Shown: one piece after another, positions 43,775 to 54,700 of the stretch
How the letters are laid out: every line of letters begins with the position of its first letter
Numbering within the stretch: the first letter of the stretch is position 1
Assembly (NCBI GenBank): GCA_905178155.1
Contig: CAJINV010000014.1
Coordinates: 2,077,888 to 2,141,887, forward strand
Direction of reading: 5' to 3'
Length of the DNA: 64,000 nucleotides
Source: Amoebophrya sp. A120
Lineage: Eukaryota; Sar; Dinophyceae; Syndiniales; Amoebophryaceae
The notes under the pieces: generated by a model
Told to the model about the DNA's origin: nothing
Database searches by the model: none
Seen by the model: only the letters and a program-made list of their open reading frames with translations
Program-made: the position numbers and the translations under genes

Positions 43775-45207
43775 CTAGTACTCCAACGGCGCTGGCAAAC
43801 GGTTGATCACGGATTCGATCTCGGCGGCGGAATAAAGATGGTACTTTTTCGTTGATGTTGGTATCTTGGCGACTTCAATGTTCGTCGTCGTCATTTTCTC
43901 CTCCATCATCTGATTTTTTCATTGTAATCATAATGTCGCAGTTGCTCCACTTGATGTGATTATGATGTGTATATTAATGCACGACAAATCGTCTTCGTCA
44001 CATCATCTCCATGCTTGACTAGCTCGGGCTTGCATGACAAAGTTAGCACCAGCACGAGGTCACTCATCGTACCTGTCTGAGAATTCCGACTCCGACGATC
44101 TCCGCCTCTGCTAAAGTCATGTCCGCTTTGTATTGCTCGGACAGGAGTGATGTCGCGCCTTCCTGCGCACTGCCAATCGCGGCGGCAGTGTATTCGGTGC
44201 AACTGCAATCGTGATGTAAATGTTGAAACAATGAAAAACATAGGTCAATTTGCAGAAAATCAAGTTTTGCTATGCATACCATTCTCGTTGTCCGGGCTCT
44301 TGTGTGCAACGCAAGTGCAACATACGTGTGTGCGTGCAAGTCGCACAGAATGAATGTCGTGCGTGTATCCACCAAAAGGTTCAGATTGCATTTGAACAAA
44401 AAAAAACACTTACGTTCCACTCGGATCCGTGACCCACAGTGCTGGTTTTCCGTCGTCATTTACGCCGCCAACAAGCATGGCTACGCCGAATGGCCGGCTC
44501 ATGGTTTTTTTTCTCCTTCCATCAGTGACATCGGCGAAATCCAAGGCGAGGTCAGCAATCTGTTGTTAGATGGATGTCTTTTGTTTTGCTATAAGTAATT
44601 GTAATCCATTCTGATTAGCAACGTGGTCCGAGGTGGTTGCCGTCGTGAGATTTGCATTAGCGCATACATAAAAAGGAGTTGAAATTCTCTATGTAACCAA
44701 AAGCACATAAAAATTCTACCGCATTCACACAGGACTCAATTGAGAGTGGTTCGTTGTAGGTGAACCAGTGCGACTGCGCCTCGTTTCTCGCGTGGTCTAC
44801 GAGCATCCTTGCGTCCGCTAACAGCCCCGCCGTTGCGCACCCGACGTGATGGTCAATTTCGAACACTTTTTGGATCGTTTTGGGGACGATAAGGGAGTTC
44901 GCTAGCTTCTTCTCCACGACAAGGAGCACACCCTCTTTTGTAACCAAGCCGATCGCAGTGGTGCCCAGTTTGATGGCTTGGATGGCGTACCTGTGGGTGA
45001 GGAAAGTGTCGAAAATGAGATTGTCATGCGAAATTACAAAACCACGACCCACGGATCAAAAATCTTACACGCGTCTACATGTTCTTCTTCATGACGAGAG
45101 TCGCAAGCTGAAAGAGTCGAAAGGTTATGTATGTACTCAAGCTGAAAAAGCCGGCCCGCTGGACTCCAGGTCCCGACGCTGCGATCGTATTCGCTTTTGC
45201 CCGCCAT
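43775..45207 (-). CDS. PSMA5: 20S proteasome subunit alpha5, 5 exons, 250 aa
   Basis: An outer-ring alpha subunit of the 20S proteasome. The N-terminal alpha signature is SEYDRSVGTWSPAGRLFQLE followed by YAIQAIKLGTTAIGL. Then come FEIDHHVGCATAGLLADARM, the alpha5-typical HWFTYNEPLSIES, MSRPFGVAMLVGGV, WVTDPSGT and AAAIGSAQEGATSLL. The last exon contains MMEEKMTTTNIEVA and a short EIESVINRLPAPLEY tail. Length is close to the usual 241. Exons: 45207-45137, 44990-44720, 44559-44414, 44202-44073, 43909-43775 (753 nt). All four introns are canonical GT-AG and none has introner termini, in contrast with most neighbours. The introns carry TTGTCATGC/GCATGACAA words. Confidence 0.97.
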
Positions 45208-46518
45208 TATGAAGGCTGCAGAAGGAGACTAAGATCGAGATTTCTCTTCTTGCCAACCGACACAACCTCCCGTTTGTCCGATAATTCCAAATTTGTACTA
45301 CGGTTTCTTCTTCTATTGGCAGAGCCGTCGCGTGTACTGGCGTTGCTCCCAACTGTGATAGGCCGTCGCTTACTGATGAGTCGTCGCGGTGTGTTAAACA
45401 GGTCGTGAATAATGTTATTCCCGAGGGTGATCTGTGGAATTCTTCTATCAAACGAGTGCTAGGTGTTTAAAATACCTTGTACTACAAGAGCTGGCTGTGA
45501 TACTCAAAAGGGTTTTGATTTTCCTTGTCGCTAATTGTTTTTTGGAAAAAGAAACAAACTTAAACTTTGTTCTGCGTTCGACTTCTAAATCGAAGGGTGA
45601 TGCTCAATTCAAAAAATTTTTCGTCTGTTATTTTTTTACTGAGTGCCGCTGGTTCCGAGGCGGAATCATTAAATTATGTTGTTACAGCAGTATATCAAGC
45701 GTGCCATGGATCCTCAATATTAAGTCGTGTTCCTCTGACAAAAATCTGGATCTTTCGTCTTTCTGGCAACACTGTCGACGCGCTTTTCTGACTAATCGTA
45801 AAGAAATGGAACTGCGACACTAGCAACTACATGCCTGGAGCAGTGGCGAGCTGAAGCGCTTGTTTGAGTATGATCGTTTTCAAAGCTGCTCCTGCGAGCT
45901 AGCGAATGCGAAACATCAAGTTGATGCAAGAAGGCAGAACACAATACTTCGCGGTCCATGCCTATTTTCCAAACCGCGTTTTCTTTTTGCACGGTTGGTT
46001 TTGCTTCTTTGTTTCATCCTTATCGCAGGACTTCAACTACAACATCGTACTATGTATACACTGATCAAATAGAAGAAGCAGCTGATACAAGAATTCGAAA
46101 CAATTCGGTACAAGAAGTTCATTTTGGGCAGAATGTGAAGCAGAAACAAAACCAGCAGAAACAGGCTATGTGAAGATCAAAATTACTTCTAGAAGAAGCT
46201 ACGTCCTTCTGTAGTACTTGATAGAAAGAGGCGGGAAGGACAAGACGGCACGCTGAAAATCCCTTCCGCTTCCTCGATAGCAGTTTCCTTGCCATGGATG
46301 ATCTGATATAGTCTGTCACGACACGACCATCACCACCAGTAGTTGCTGAATACAATAAATATTTAATATTTGCAGTTCAACATCATGTAGGTCGTGTTCC
46401 CTTCTTTCATATGATCAAGCAGTCGGTTTTGTACAAGTGGAAATTTCATCTCCGCACCATCGACCTCGACAACAGCGCAAAAGCTCGACATTGGAGAATA
46501 TCCTGAAAAATCCGTTTC
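45208..46518. other. No confident gene
   Basis: AT-rich. A plus-strand open frame of 129 codons at 45434-45823 is Leu/Phe/Cys/Lys-rich and of unconvincing composition. Nothing else stands out. It probably holds the proteasome gene 5' flank and the 3' flank of the next minus-strand gene. Confidence 0.45.
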
Positions 46519-47138
46519 TTAGTTTTGCGCAGAAAAGGCGGACTTCTGGTTCCAGTCCCGCACGAACTCTTCCATCAGTTTCCTCGTTTGCGCGTAGACA
46601 TTTTCCGCCTCCTGGCGTGTCTGGACCGCTTGCGTTTTGGAATCCTTCGCGAGTTTCACGGAATCATCCACTTGAAGGAGTTTTTCTTCCAGCTTTTTGC
46701 TCTGCGACTGCAGAAATTCCGGACTGAGGCTCCGCTGGACAAAAGGGTGCGACTGGACCTGGTCGTGGTAACGATTTCATGTCTCTTCAAACATTTGCAT
46801 ATCGCGAAGGTTCATTTATTCTCGCAAAGATACACACTTAGACCATCGGCATTGAAGATGCGATTGAAAGAAATAATTTGAGCAGGGCGAGAGTAAGACC
46901 AGCTGCACTTTGAGAAGATATAAACAGATCTGCTCTCGTCTTCATCGTTATGCTGCAAAAAAACATGTACAGCTACCGGCTTGAATCCCGTCAGTTGCGG
47001 CACTGTCGTGTAAGCCGGCGGTGGCACAAGGCTGCTGTTGGCGGAAGCTGCCGCAGGAGGTAGGTGAAAAGTTGCTGATGCACCAGCTCCAGAAGGTCTG
47101 GTGCCGCGCCCGGGCGCGGCTGATGAGGCTGGAAGCAT
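46519..47138 (-). CDS. Small coiled-coil protein of unknown function, 2 exons, 133 aa
   Basis: Not recognised. Exon 1 (47138-46977) starts MLPASSAAPGRGTRPSGAG and is Ala/Pro/Ser-rich. Exon 2 (46758-46519) encodes a long charged helix: SLSPEFLQSQSKKLEEKLLQ, then VDDSVKLAKDSKTQAVQTRQ, then EAENVYAQTRKLMEEFVRDW. The 218-bp intron has donor AAGCCG/GTAGCT and acceptor GACCAG/GTCCAG and keeps the frame (402 coding nt). The helix pattern suggests a coiled-coil subunit of some complex, which cannot be named from sequence alone. Confidence 0.6.
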
Positions 47139-47331
47139 CTTTTTATTTTGCGAAGTGTCGTCGTGGTTCTTCTAACTTCTAGTTCTAGTTGCGAAACGTT
47201 GTTCTAAAGTCCTCGCAGAAAGCACGCACATACGACAAAAATGGTGCACTCAATGAAAAATACTACTAATGGACGAGGATTACTCGGCAAGGTCCAAGGT
47301 CAAACACGAAACATTGCGGCGATAAAGACTC

Positions 47332-47496
47332 TCAATGACGATTCATCTTCTCAAGAGCTTCTCTACTAGGGGGCTCAATAAAAGCAGCGAATCCATTGAA
47401 AACAGAACTATCCGAGCATGATGGCGACATGGAAGGCACAACAACTGACGAAGACAAGGTAGACAAGAACACAGCGAGCTTGTATTGAGTCAGCAT
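47332..47496 (-). CDS. Possible C-terminal exon or small secreted-type ORF
   Basis: A 54-codon frame starting at a Met with a hydrophobic first third (MLTQYKLAVFLSTLSSSVVV), then SDSSVFNGFAAFIEPPSREA and a Lys/Asn/His end before the stop. It may be the last exon of an unrecognised minus-strand gene or a chance frame. No supporting intron or motif. Confidence 0.2.
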   Translation of the reverse strand: MLTQYKLAVFLSTLSSSVVVPSMSPSCSDSSVFNGFAAFIEPPSREALEKMNRH

Positions 47497-47499
47497 TGA

Positions 47500-48750
47500 T
47501 GTGGGGGAAAAAGTGCTGCGCGTCCTGCTCACACACATGGCACCAGGCTACAACTTCTCAATTTGTTTCAATATCAAGCAGAAAACATCTATCGTCCAAT
47601 GAAAGAACTATACGCGAATCAATTCATCACTTCAAGAAACATATTACACATCGCAGAAACTACCTGATAATAGTTCTTTGTTTTTCTCCCCATAATCATC
47701 GCAGTAAGCGTAAGCCGCTCCCGCTTGCTACTGCTTGCTGTCGCTCATACGACATTGGTTCTAGATCACCATTATCTACAAGCTGCAGCCACTGCTCCTC
47801 TTCAACTGCAGCTACAACGGGTCGTCCTTTTTACTTTCTTCTTTGTGTACAGTTGTCAATCCGGTTTGCCATGCATAGATATAGGCACTTGCATTTTTTC
47901 GATTTTACATTCGACTCGGACAGTTAAGTCGTCACTCATCCACCACCACGTGAGAGTGGTCAGAGGCAGAGCCAGAAGCTGACGTTGTTTGCTAAAATTA
48001 CCAGAAACATGGTTCAGTTTCAGATGTGATTGCTCAGATAAAAATGTTGTTTGCTGTCAGAAAGAAAACCGTACTTGTCATACCTACACGATGGTTACGT
48101 GCTTGAAAGTTTCAGAATCAGTCAGAAGTGCTGGCAACACTTAATATCTGCCTGAAAGCTTCTTGCAGAAGTTTTTCGATGTTGCTGAGAATTGCGGTGA
48201 AGGTGCCCGCCTGAGAAGCTCTTTTCATAATTACGTTGTTAGCGATTGCGAAACGAAGCTAAAGTTTGATGGAAAGCAGAAACATTAATATAGACGCATT
48301 GAATGTAGTACTAGTTGTGACGCAGAACGAAGATGAAGTTTAACGCGAGGGCACTATGAAGACCTAGAAGTGCAGAAAATTGTACAGGTTTGGCACTTGA
48401 TGTTGCTATTGGTTTTGTAGTACCGGTTTTATCATTTTACATTTGTGATGACATTCGTCGATGGCTTCGCGCCTGTAAATCGCTACTAGATTTTATTAAA
48501 CGTAGGTCTACTCGTCTCCCGAGACAAACATTGATTAAAACGCTTGACTTTTTGTTTTTACGTATCACGCATGACATCTTCGTTCGTCTGTGCTTACTAT
48601 TTGCTTCTGGTCGCGAGACCCGTACTTTTTCAAAAAATTCAAAACTTCACACACGAGGAAACTACGAAATCAATGCATCATGAAGATCGTACTATTTTGA
48701 TTTTCATCAGAATAGTCTCCTCATGGTCTCGATCATCTGTTCCTCCTCTT
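47500..48750. other. No confident gene
   Basis: AT-rich sequence before the 3' end of the UBR gene. Short frames on the plus strand (47496-47985, 48390-48774) have no motif. Likely intergenic. Confidence 0.45.
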
Positions 48751-51700
48751 CTAGTTCAACTGTTTCCAGATTAATTTCGTGTCTGACTCGAACGAGTGGC
48801 TGGCTATCGCGTTCGTCAGCTGCTGCAACCGGGCCTGGCTCAAGTAGAGCGGTTTTCCCCGGCTCAAGTACCGATCTTCCTCGCCGTACGCATCCAAATA
48901 AATCGCCCCCCACACGCACATCCGGTCGTCCTTTTGGACGTGGACCAGACCGGAAAGGAGGTTGATCAGCACCGACAATCCCAGCCCCGTTTTTCCCGCG
49001 TGCTTCGTGAAGCTGTTGGGGCAGTTCACCGACCCGCCGGCCGCTTGCACCACGCCGTACTGCTCCATGAACGTGTTCGCGGAGCATAAATGCTTTCCGG
49101 TCAACATATGCAGTGCAAAAGTATCGCACTCGTAGTATCTATTGCAATACAAATTTGCTCAGCGTGACAAATGGAATTTCTCGTGCTGATTTAGCTTGAA
49201 AAAGAAATTTGGCTTGCATGACCGCGATTAGTACGAGTACGATACTTTTGCACAGGATACAACAAGCACAAGAACGATATTTTCGGCTGGTTCACGTTAC
49301 TCGAGTTTGGCGGGAAGCACAGCGGGCATTGCTTGTGAATGTAGGTTATCAACTGTAAAAATGTCTGGGTCTGGAAGAATTCACGTTTGTCATGCTTGTG
49401 TGGCATGACTCTTGAATCTGTCATGCACGTTACCCACGAGCTCCGTTTTTCTGTGATGCAGAAGCGCAGTTGGTCATGCGGAATAGGCAACACCTAGGAG
49501 CTCAGAAACTTGTCATGATGAGCCAGCATCTGTAGGCTCATCATGAGACGCCACCCAGCATCACAAGTTTCCAGACCCAGACATTTTTACTTTTGATATA
49601 GGTGGTGTAGAGGGTCTGGTACAGGTAGGGAAGTTTGATCAGCACCCCGAGGTTGTGATTGTAGTTACACGTCGTCGGCACAATCTGCGACGGCCCGCCG
49701 GCGACGCTGGAAGTGCGGCCAATCGTAGCTGACTGCAAAGCTGCTGCACTACTAGTTCCGCCATTGACATTGTTAGCACTCGCACACGAACTACTCGCCG
49801 CCATCGCGCCGATAGAATTGTGCATCATGTTGTCGCTCTCGGACCACTGCCTGACATCCGTTTTTCCGTACCCGAGACAGTGGATTTCCAGAAAAAAACA
49901 CCGGTTTTGGAGCAGAACAGAATAGGGTGTCGTCGTTTTTGTCTTGTACTGCGAAGATATTAGTGAAGCGGTCTGTAGCTGCATTTGGAAAGAAGTTGCA
50001 CTACTAGAGCTGTTACTTGTGTTGTTCTTCCTGCCATGATGATCTCGGTACTCCTTCTGGTACAGCAAATTCGCGTAGTCCTGTTTGGCGCTGAGCCGGA
50101 TGAATTTGCTGTTCTTCGCGAACTTGGGCCGCAAATACGGAATGTCCCGCTTGGTCACCGTGTCGAACGCCTTCTGGTTCAAAGTTGGTAAAAACTCAAT
50201 CAACGCACGGGAGTGCACTTTCGTGGATGAAAACCACTTGTCCTGCGCGTTCTGCATCTTTTTCCACACATAATCGGGAATCTTGTTGTTCTCGATTTGC
50301 TTGTCGTGGAGTCGGAGCAGGTTGTCGAGCTGGATCTTCTTGTCCGAAATCATCTCCACCAGCAAACATGCGTGCTCCCAGGTTGTCAAGTTGGAAAAGT
50401 TGTTTTTCATTGTGAGAGAAGATTTCTTTTGCAGCCCTGCTTCCTCTGTGCTTCTATCTTCTCCTGTAGTTGCCGTTGTATCTCGAACTCCTAGCACGTT
50501 CTGCAACAGCAAGATTCGCCGCAGAAAGGGTAACAAAGCGACGCCGACCAGATTCTTCGTGTCTTGCTCGGTGAGTTCGAAAAATTCCGCGGACCGCCGC
50601 AATTCGTTTTTCTCCTTCCGCAGCTCCTCCCTTGCGTGCTTGTCTTCCTCGTCGAAAAGTTGGAATAGATCCTCTTCTTCCTGATCTTCGAAACTGTGCG
50701 TGATCGGGCCGAATTTGTTCAGAAAGCTCATTTCCGACGAATTCAGGATGGAGTTCAAGGAGTCGGACACAGTGGCACGAGTAGAGTCTTTATTCGTCTT
50801 GTTACAAGAACTCTCAAGAGCAGCGTCATCATGGTCTGCACCGTTATTGTCAGCAGTTGAAGCGCCGTGATTCATCTTAACGCCACTAATTTCTTCGTCC
50901 CCCGTGCAACTGTCGACCTGCATCTCGTCCCCGGTCTGCATACCAGGCCTGCTGCTACTGTTGTTCCCTATCTGTTGCATCTGTAGGTGTTGGAACGGCC
51001 CCCCGAGCACACTCCGGTTTACCCCCCCGGCGCAACTGCTGGACTCGTTCTCGGCATTGCTCGCCCCGGAGTCCTCGGTCACGCCTAAAGCGATACTGGA
51101 CTCGGAAGACATAGACTTCATGATAAACGGCGCTGGCACAGGCACTCCACCAGAAGCTGCTGCTGGGTTATTTTGTAGCTGTGCTGCTGTCGCACCAGCA
51201 CTTGTGGTGCCGGAAATCGTAGAACCACTAGCACTGCTGCTCGTGGCCGCACCACCACTCGCGGCTCCGTGGTTGACGGACATAACCGGTGGTCTGGGAG
51301 TGGGTCGCTGGTTCAGCAGATCTGCGGCAACAGCGCCACCAACTGCATTCATCTTCGGATTCTCGTCGTACAGGTCTTTCATGTCGAAGATCCGTTCCCG
51401 CTGAAATTTGGGCGCGAAATAGGGGATTTTCAGAAACTCAAATTCCCGTTCCAATGTCATGAAAATCAGCTTCAGTGTGTGCACGAGCGCAATGTACACC
51501 GCCTGCGGGTGCATCTGCTGCTCGTTGTGAATGCTCGCGACGGTGATCCACTCGTGCAGGACAGACGGGTCGCAGGGAATGGCGGTGCAGATGATTTTGC
51601 GGAAGAGCAGCTCGGTTGCGGAAGGAAATTGAAGTTCAGAGTTCGGGTTTTTTGAGGAGGACGAGGCCGCGGATCCGCCGGTCAATATTGTAGTTGGTGC

Positions 51701-54700
51701 AACTGAAGCACTGCCTACATTATTGACGACGGGGTCCATCGGATGGTCGCGAAAGCCCGGCGCGGGGGCCGACGATGAGCTAGAAGACGCGGCGGTTGGA
51801 TCGCTAATTATCATAGCTGAAGAAGCTGATGTGGTGGAAGGACCAGCTGCACCAGTAGATGAGCCGGCACTCGTTGTACCTCCTCCCATCAATGGTCTGG
51901 CCCCAGAGGCTGCTGCTGCTGCTGCTGCTGTCACACCAGCGCTGTTTCCTTGTCTGTTCCGATTTGACGGCGAAGACGAGCCACCGGCCTGAGGACCGTT
52001 CACCGCGCCAAAAACCGTGTGTTGATCCGTGGAGTTCATTTTGGAGTACGATCTCAACGTATCGGCCAAATTCCGCAAAAATTCCAGCCGTTTCGGTTCC
52101 AGCGTCGGAATCAAGGTCTGTTGCTCTTTCGGCTTGGACTGCAGCTGGTGTTGTCCCTTGGCCCGCAACCGGATTTCGTCTAACCGAATCTGGTCCGCAA
52201 GAACGGACCCGAGAATCGTGGCGGGGTGGGAAGCCAGAGACTTCATCACCATCCTATCAACTGTAAAAGTGTGTGTGTCTGGAAGAATTCATGTTTGTCA
52301 TGCTTGTCTGGCATGACTCTTAAATCTGTCATGCACGTTACCCAAGAGCTCCGCTTTTCTGTGATGCAGAAGCGCAGTCTGTCATGCAGAATAGGCAACA
52401 CCTAGGAGCTCAGAAACTTGTCATGCTGAGCCAGCATTTGTAGCCTCGTCATCATGAGACGCCACCCAGCATCACAAGTTTCCAGACCCAGACATTTTTA
52501 CACTTGATACATCCGCATGGTCTCCGATTCGGATTTCCGCTGGTGCCCCGAGGGCTGCTGCTGCAGCAAACTACTGCCCGGAGCGCCCTGCATGACGCCC
52601 TGCATGATCTGCAGTTGCGGCGGGGTTTGATGTGGGGGGGCGCCGAGGCCCATGGTGGTCGATGGTTGTATAATGTATTGTGATGGAGCCGATGCTCCTG
52701 CTGTTGTAGGCTGTGCAACATTGATAAACGCTGCCCTAGCAGCTGTACTTCCGTTCGACGAAGACGATGCGGGCATGAAAGACGAGCCTTGTTGTCCTAA
52801 ACCCCCTACAACAGCTGGCGGGTTCATCATCGCGCTTGACGATCCACCGGCCGGGGTCACAAGCGGCGTCTCGAGCGACGAAATACTCGCTCCGGATACA
52901 GACGTCGGCAGCATCGGCGGGAGTTGCGCCCCTTCTGGAGGTGCGCGGGATAGTAGAGCCGATGCCGTAGTAGTTGCTCCACCAGGCGGTACGACCACCC
53001 CAACCACAGAATCGACCGCAGACGTAAAACTTGCGTTGCTCTGCACCTCCGCCGCCGACTCAAATGCGGACCCGTTTTCTGAGGGCGGGCCGGACGAGAG
53101 ATTCATCTGGAATGATGTCGTTGCTCCACCAGCTGGTGCACCTTCCAGAAACACAGCAGGCGGATTTGCATTTGCTGCTCCAGCACCACCAAGCGGAGTA
53201 GTATCGTGCCCAGCATTTATTGCAGCAGTGCCCCTTCCGGCAGTAGAGGAGGATAAGCTAGAGCTTCCTCCTGCCGCACTGCCAGGCACGGCAGTCGAGG
53301 AACTGGCTGAAGACGATGCGGCAGCTACAGCAGCAACACCATCCGACATCGCGTGATCGGCACTGTCTGTCCTGACCCGTTTCGGCTGCTTTACGCACGG
53401 ACCGCCCGTGATCAGAGGGGGTCTGGAAATGCCTCAGGAATGCTCCAGGAATCTGCTCAGAAATGTCCCGACTTTGCATATATCGCCGCGCATCGGAGTC
53501 ATCGCCGTGGTCGCTTTTATACGTCGCACATCACTGATGCGCGACACGATGGGCACGCCATAGCAACGGAATGACGGGCCACGGGAATTGTCTGCGCCGT
53601 CCTGGACGACCTACATTGGGTTGGCGGACCGCCGGCCGGCGCGAAGATTGGGCGCGGGCAATAGATATAGACCCAAAACCACAGACCCGGCGAACCCCCG
53701 GGGCGCGCGCCCTACGCCACCACGCTGCAAAACTGAAGCGCATGCCGCTCGCGTCACACGCGTGACACGATGGCGCCACGGTTCGGAAAAACGGGGAGCG
53801 CCCCTCGGAGGGTGTTGTGCGCTGGTTAGGACAAAGGTGGTCGCCCAGCGCGCAAAGCTGGTGGCCGGCTGGCAATCCGTGCGACGGCTGGTGGCCGGCT
53901 GACAGGGCGCGCATGCGAGCGCGCGGCCCACACAGTGCGGCCCGCCCGTCCGAGCACGCGCCGCGGCCTGCGTCTGTTGCGCGGGCCGTGTTTCCTAGTT
54001 TCTTTCTGCGAAAATACAAACCAGCGCGCCGGCGCACCTTTGCTTGTGCGCTTGTAAGAAACACGCCAAGCAGGTTTCCTTGGGGAAAACCGAGAGGGGC
54101 CCTGGCTTCTTCCCCCCAATACGATTTTCCTGAAGAAAGAAAAACCGGGCCCAACCCTCCCAAGATCCCCCAATCGGCGGCCTTGCCCTGGGTGCCCAGC
54201 TAGGTAGCGCGCCGGGCCAGCGGCCTGCCCCTGCAAAGGCACACACCGGGCCGCCTACCATCAACGCAGTGCGGTAGGTGTCGCCGGCCAAGGTCGCACG
54301 CGACAGCTGCGGCACGCGAAGCTTCTACAAACATCCTGAGCCCGGCGGCCGGGCCGGCCGGGCTTCCACAGCCCTACTCTTTACCCGCAAAAACCTGCAC
54401 AATCTTGCGCCGGACCCTCCGCCCGCCACAGTTCTTCGCCCCTTTGTTCGCTGCGTGCTCACTGGCCGCGCCCAAATCCCGAAGAACTGCCCGAAGCGCC
54501 GGCCGCCCATTCCGGCCCCCCTCCGTCGGACCGGCCGACAGTATTCACGTGCCCAGTCTTAGCAATCGGCCTGGGCGTGCTCTGCAGGACATCCACCCGA
54601 GACATCAAAAGCGCGAGGAGCGCTCTGGGCCTGCTCTGTAGATCACTCCGCAACTGCTCTGGAGATGCCGCGGCCTTGCAACATAACACCGGAAAAGACG

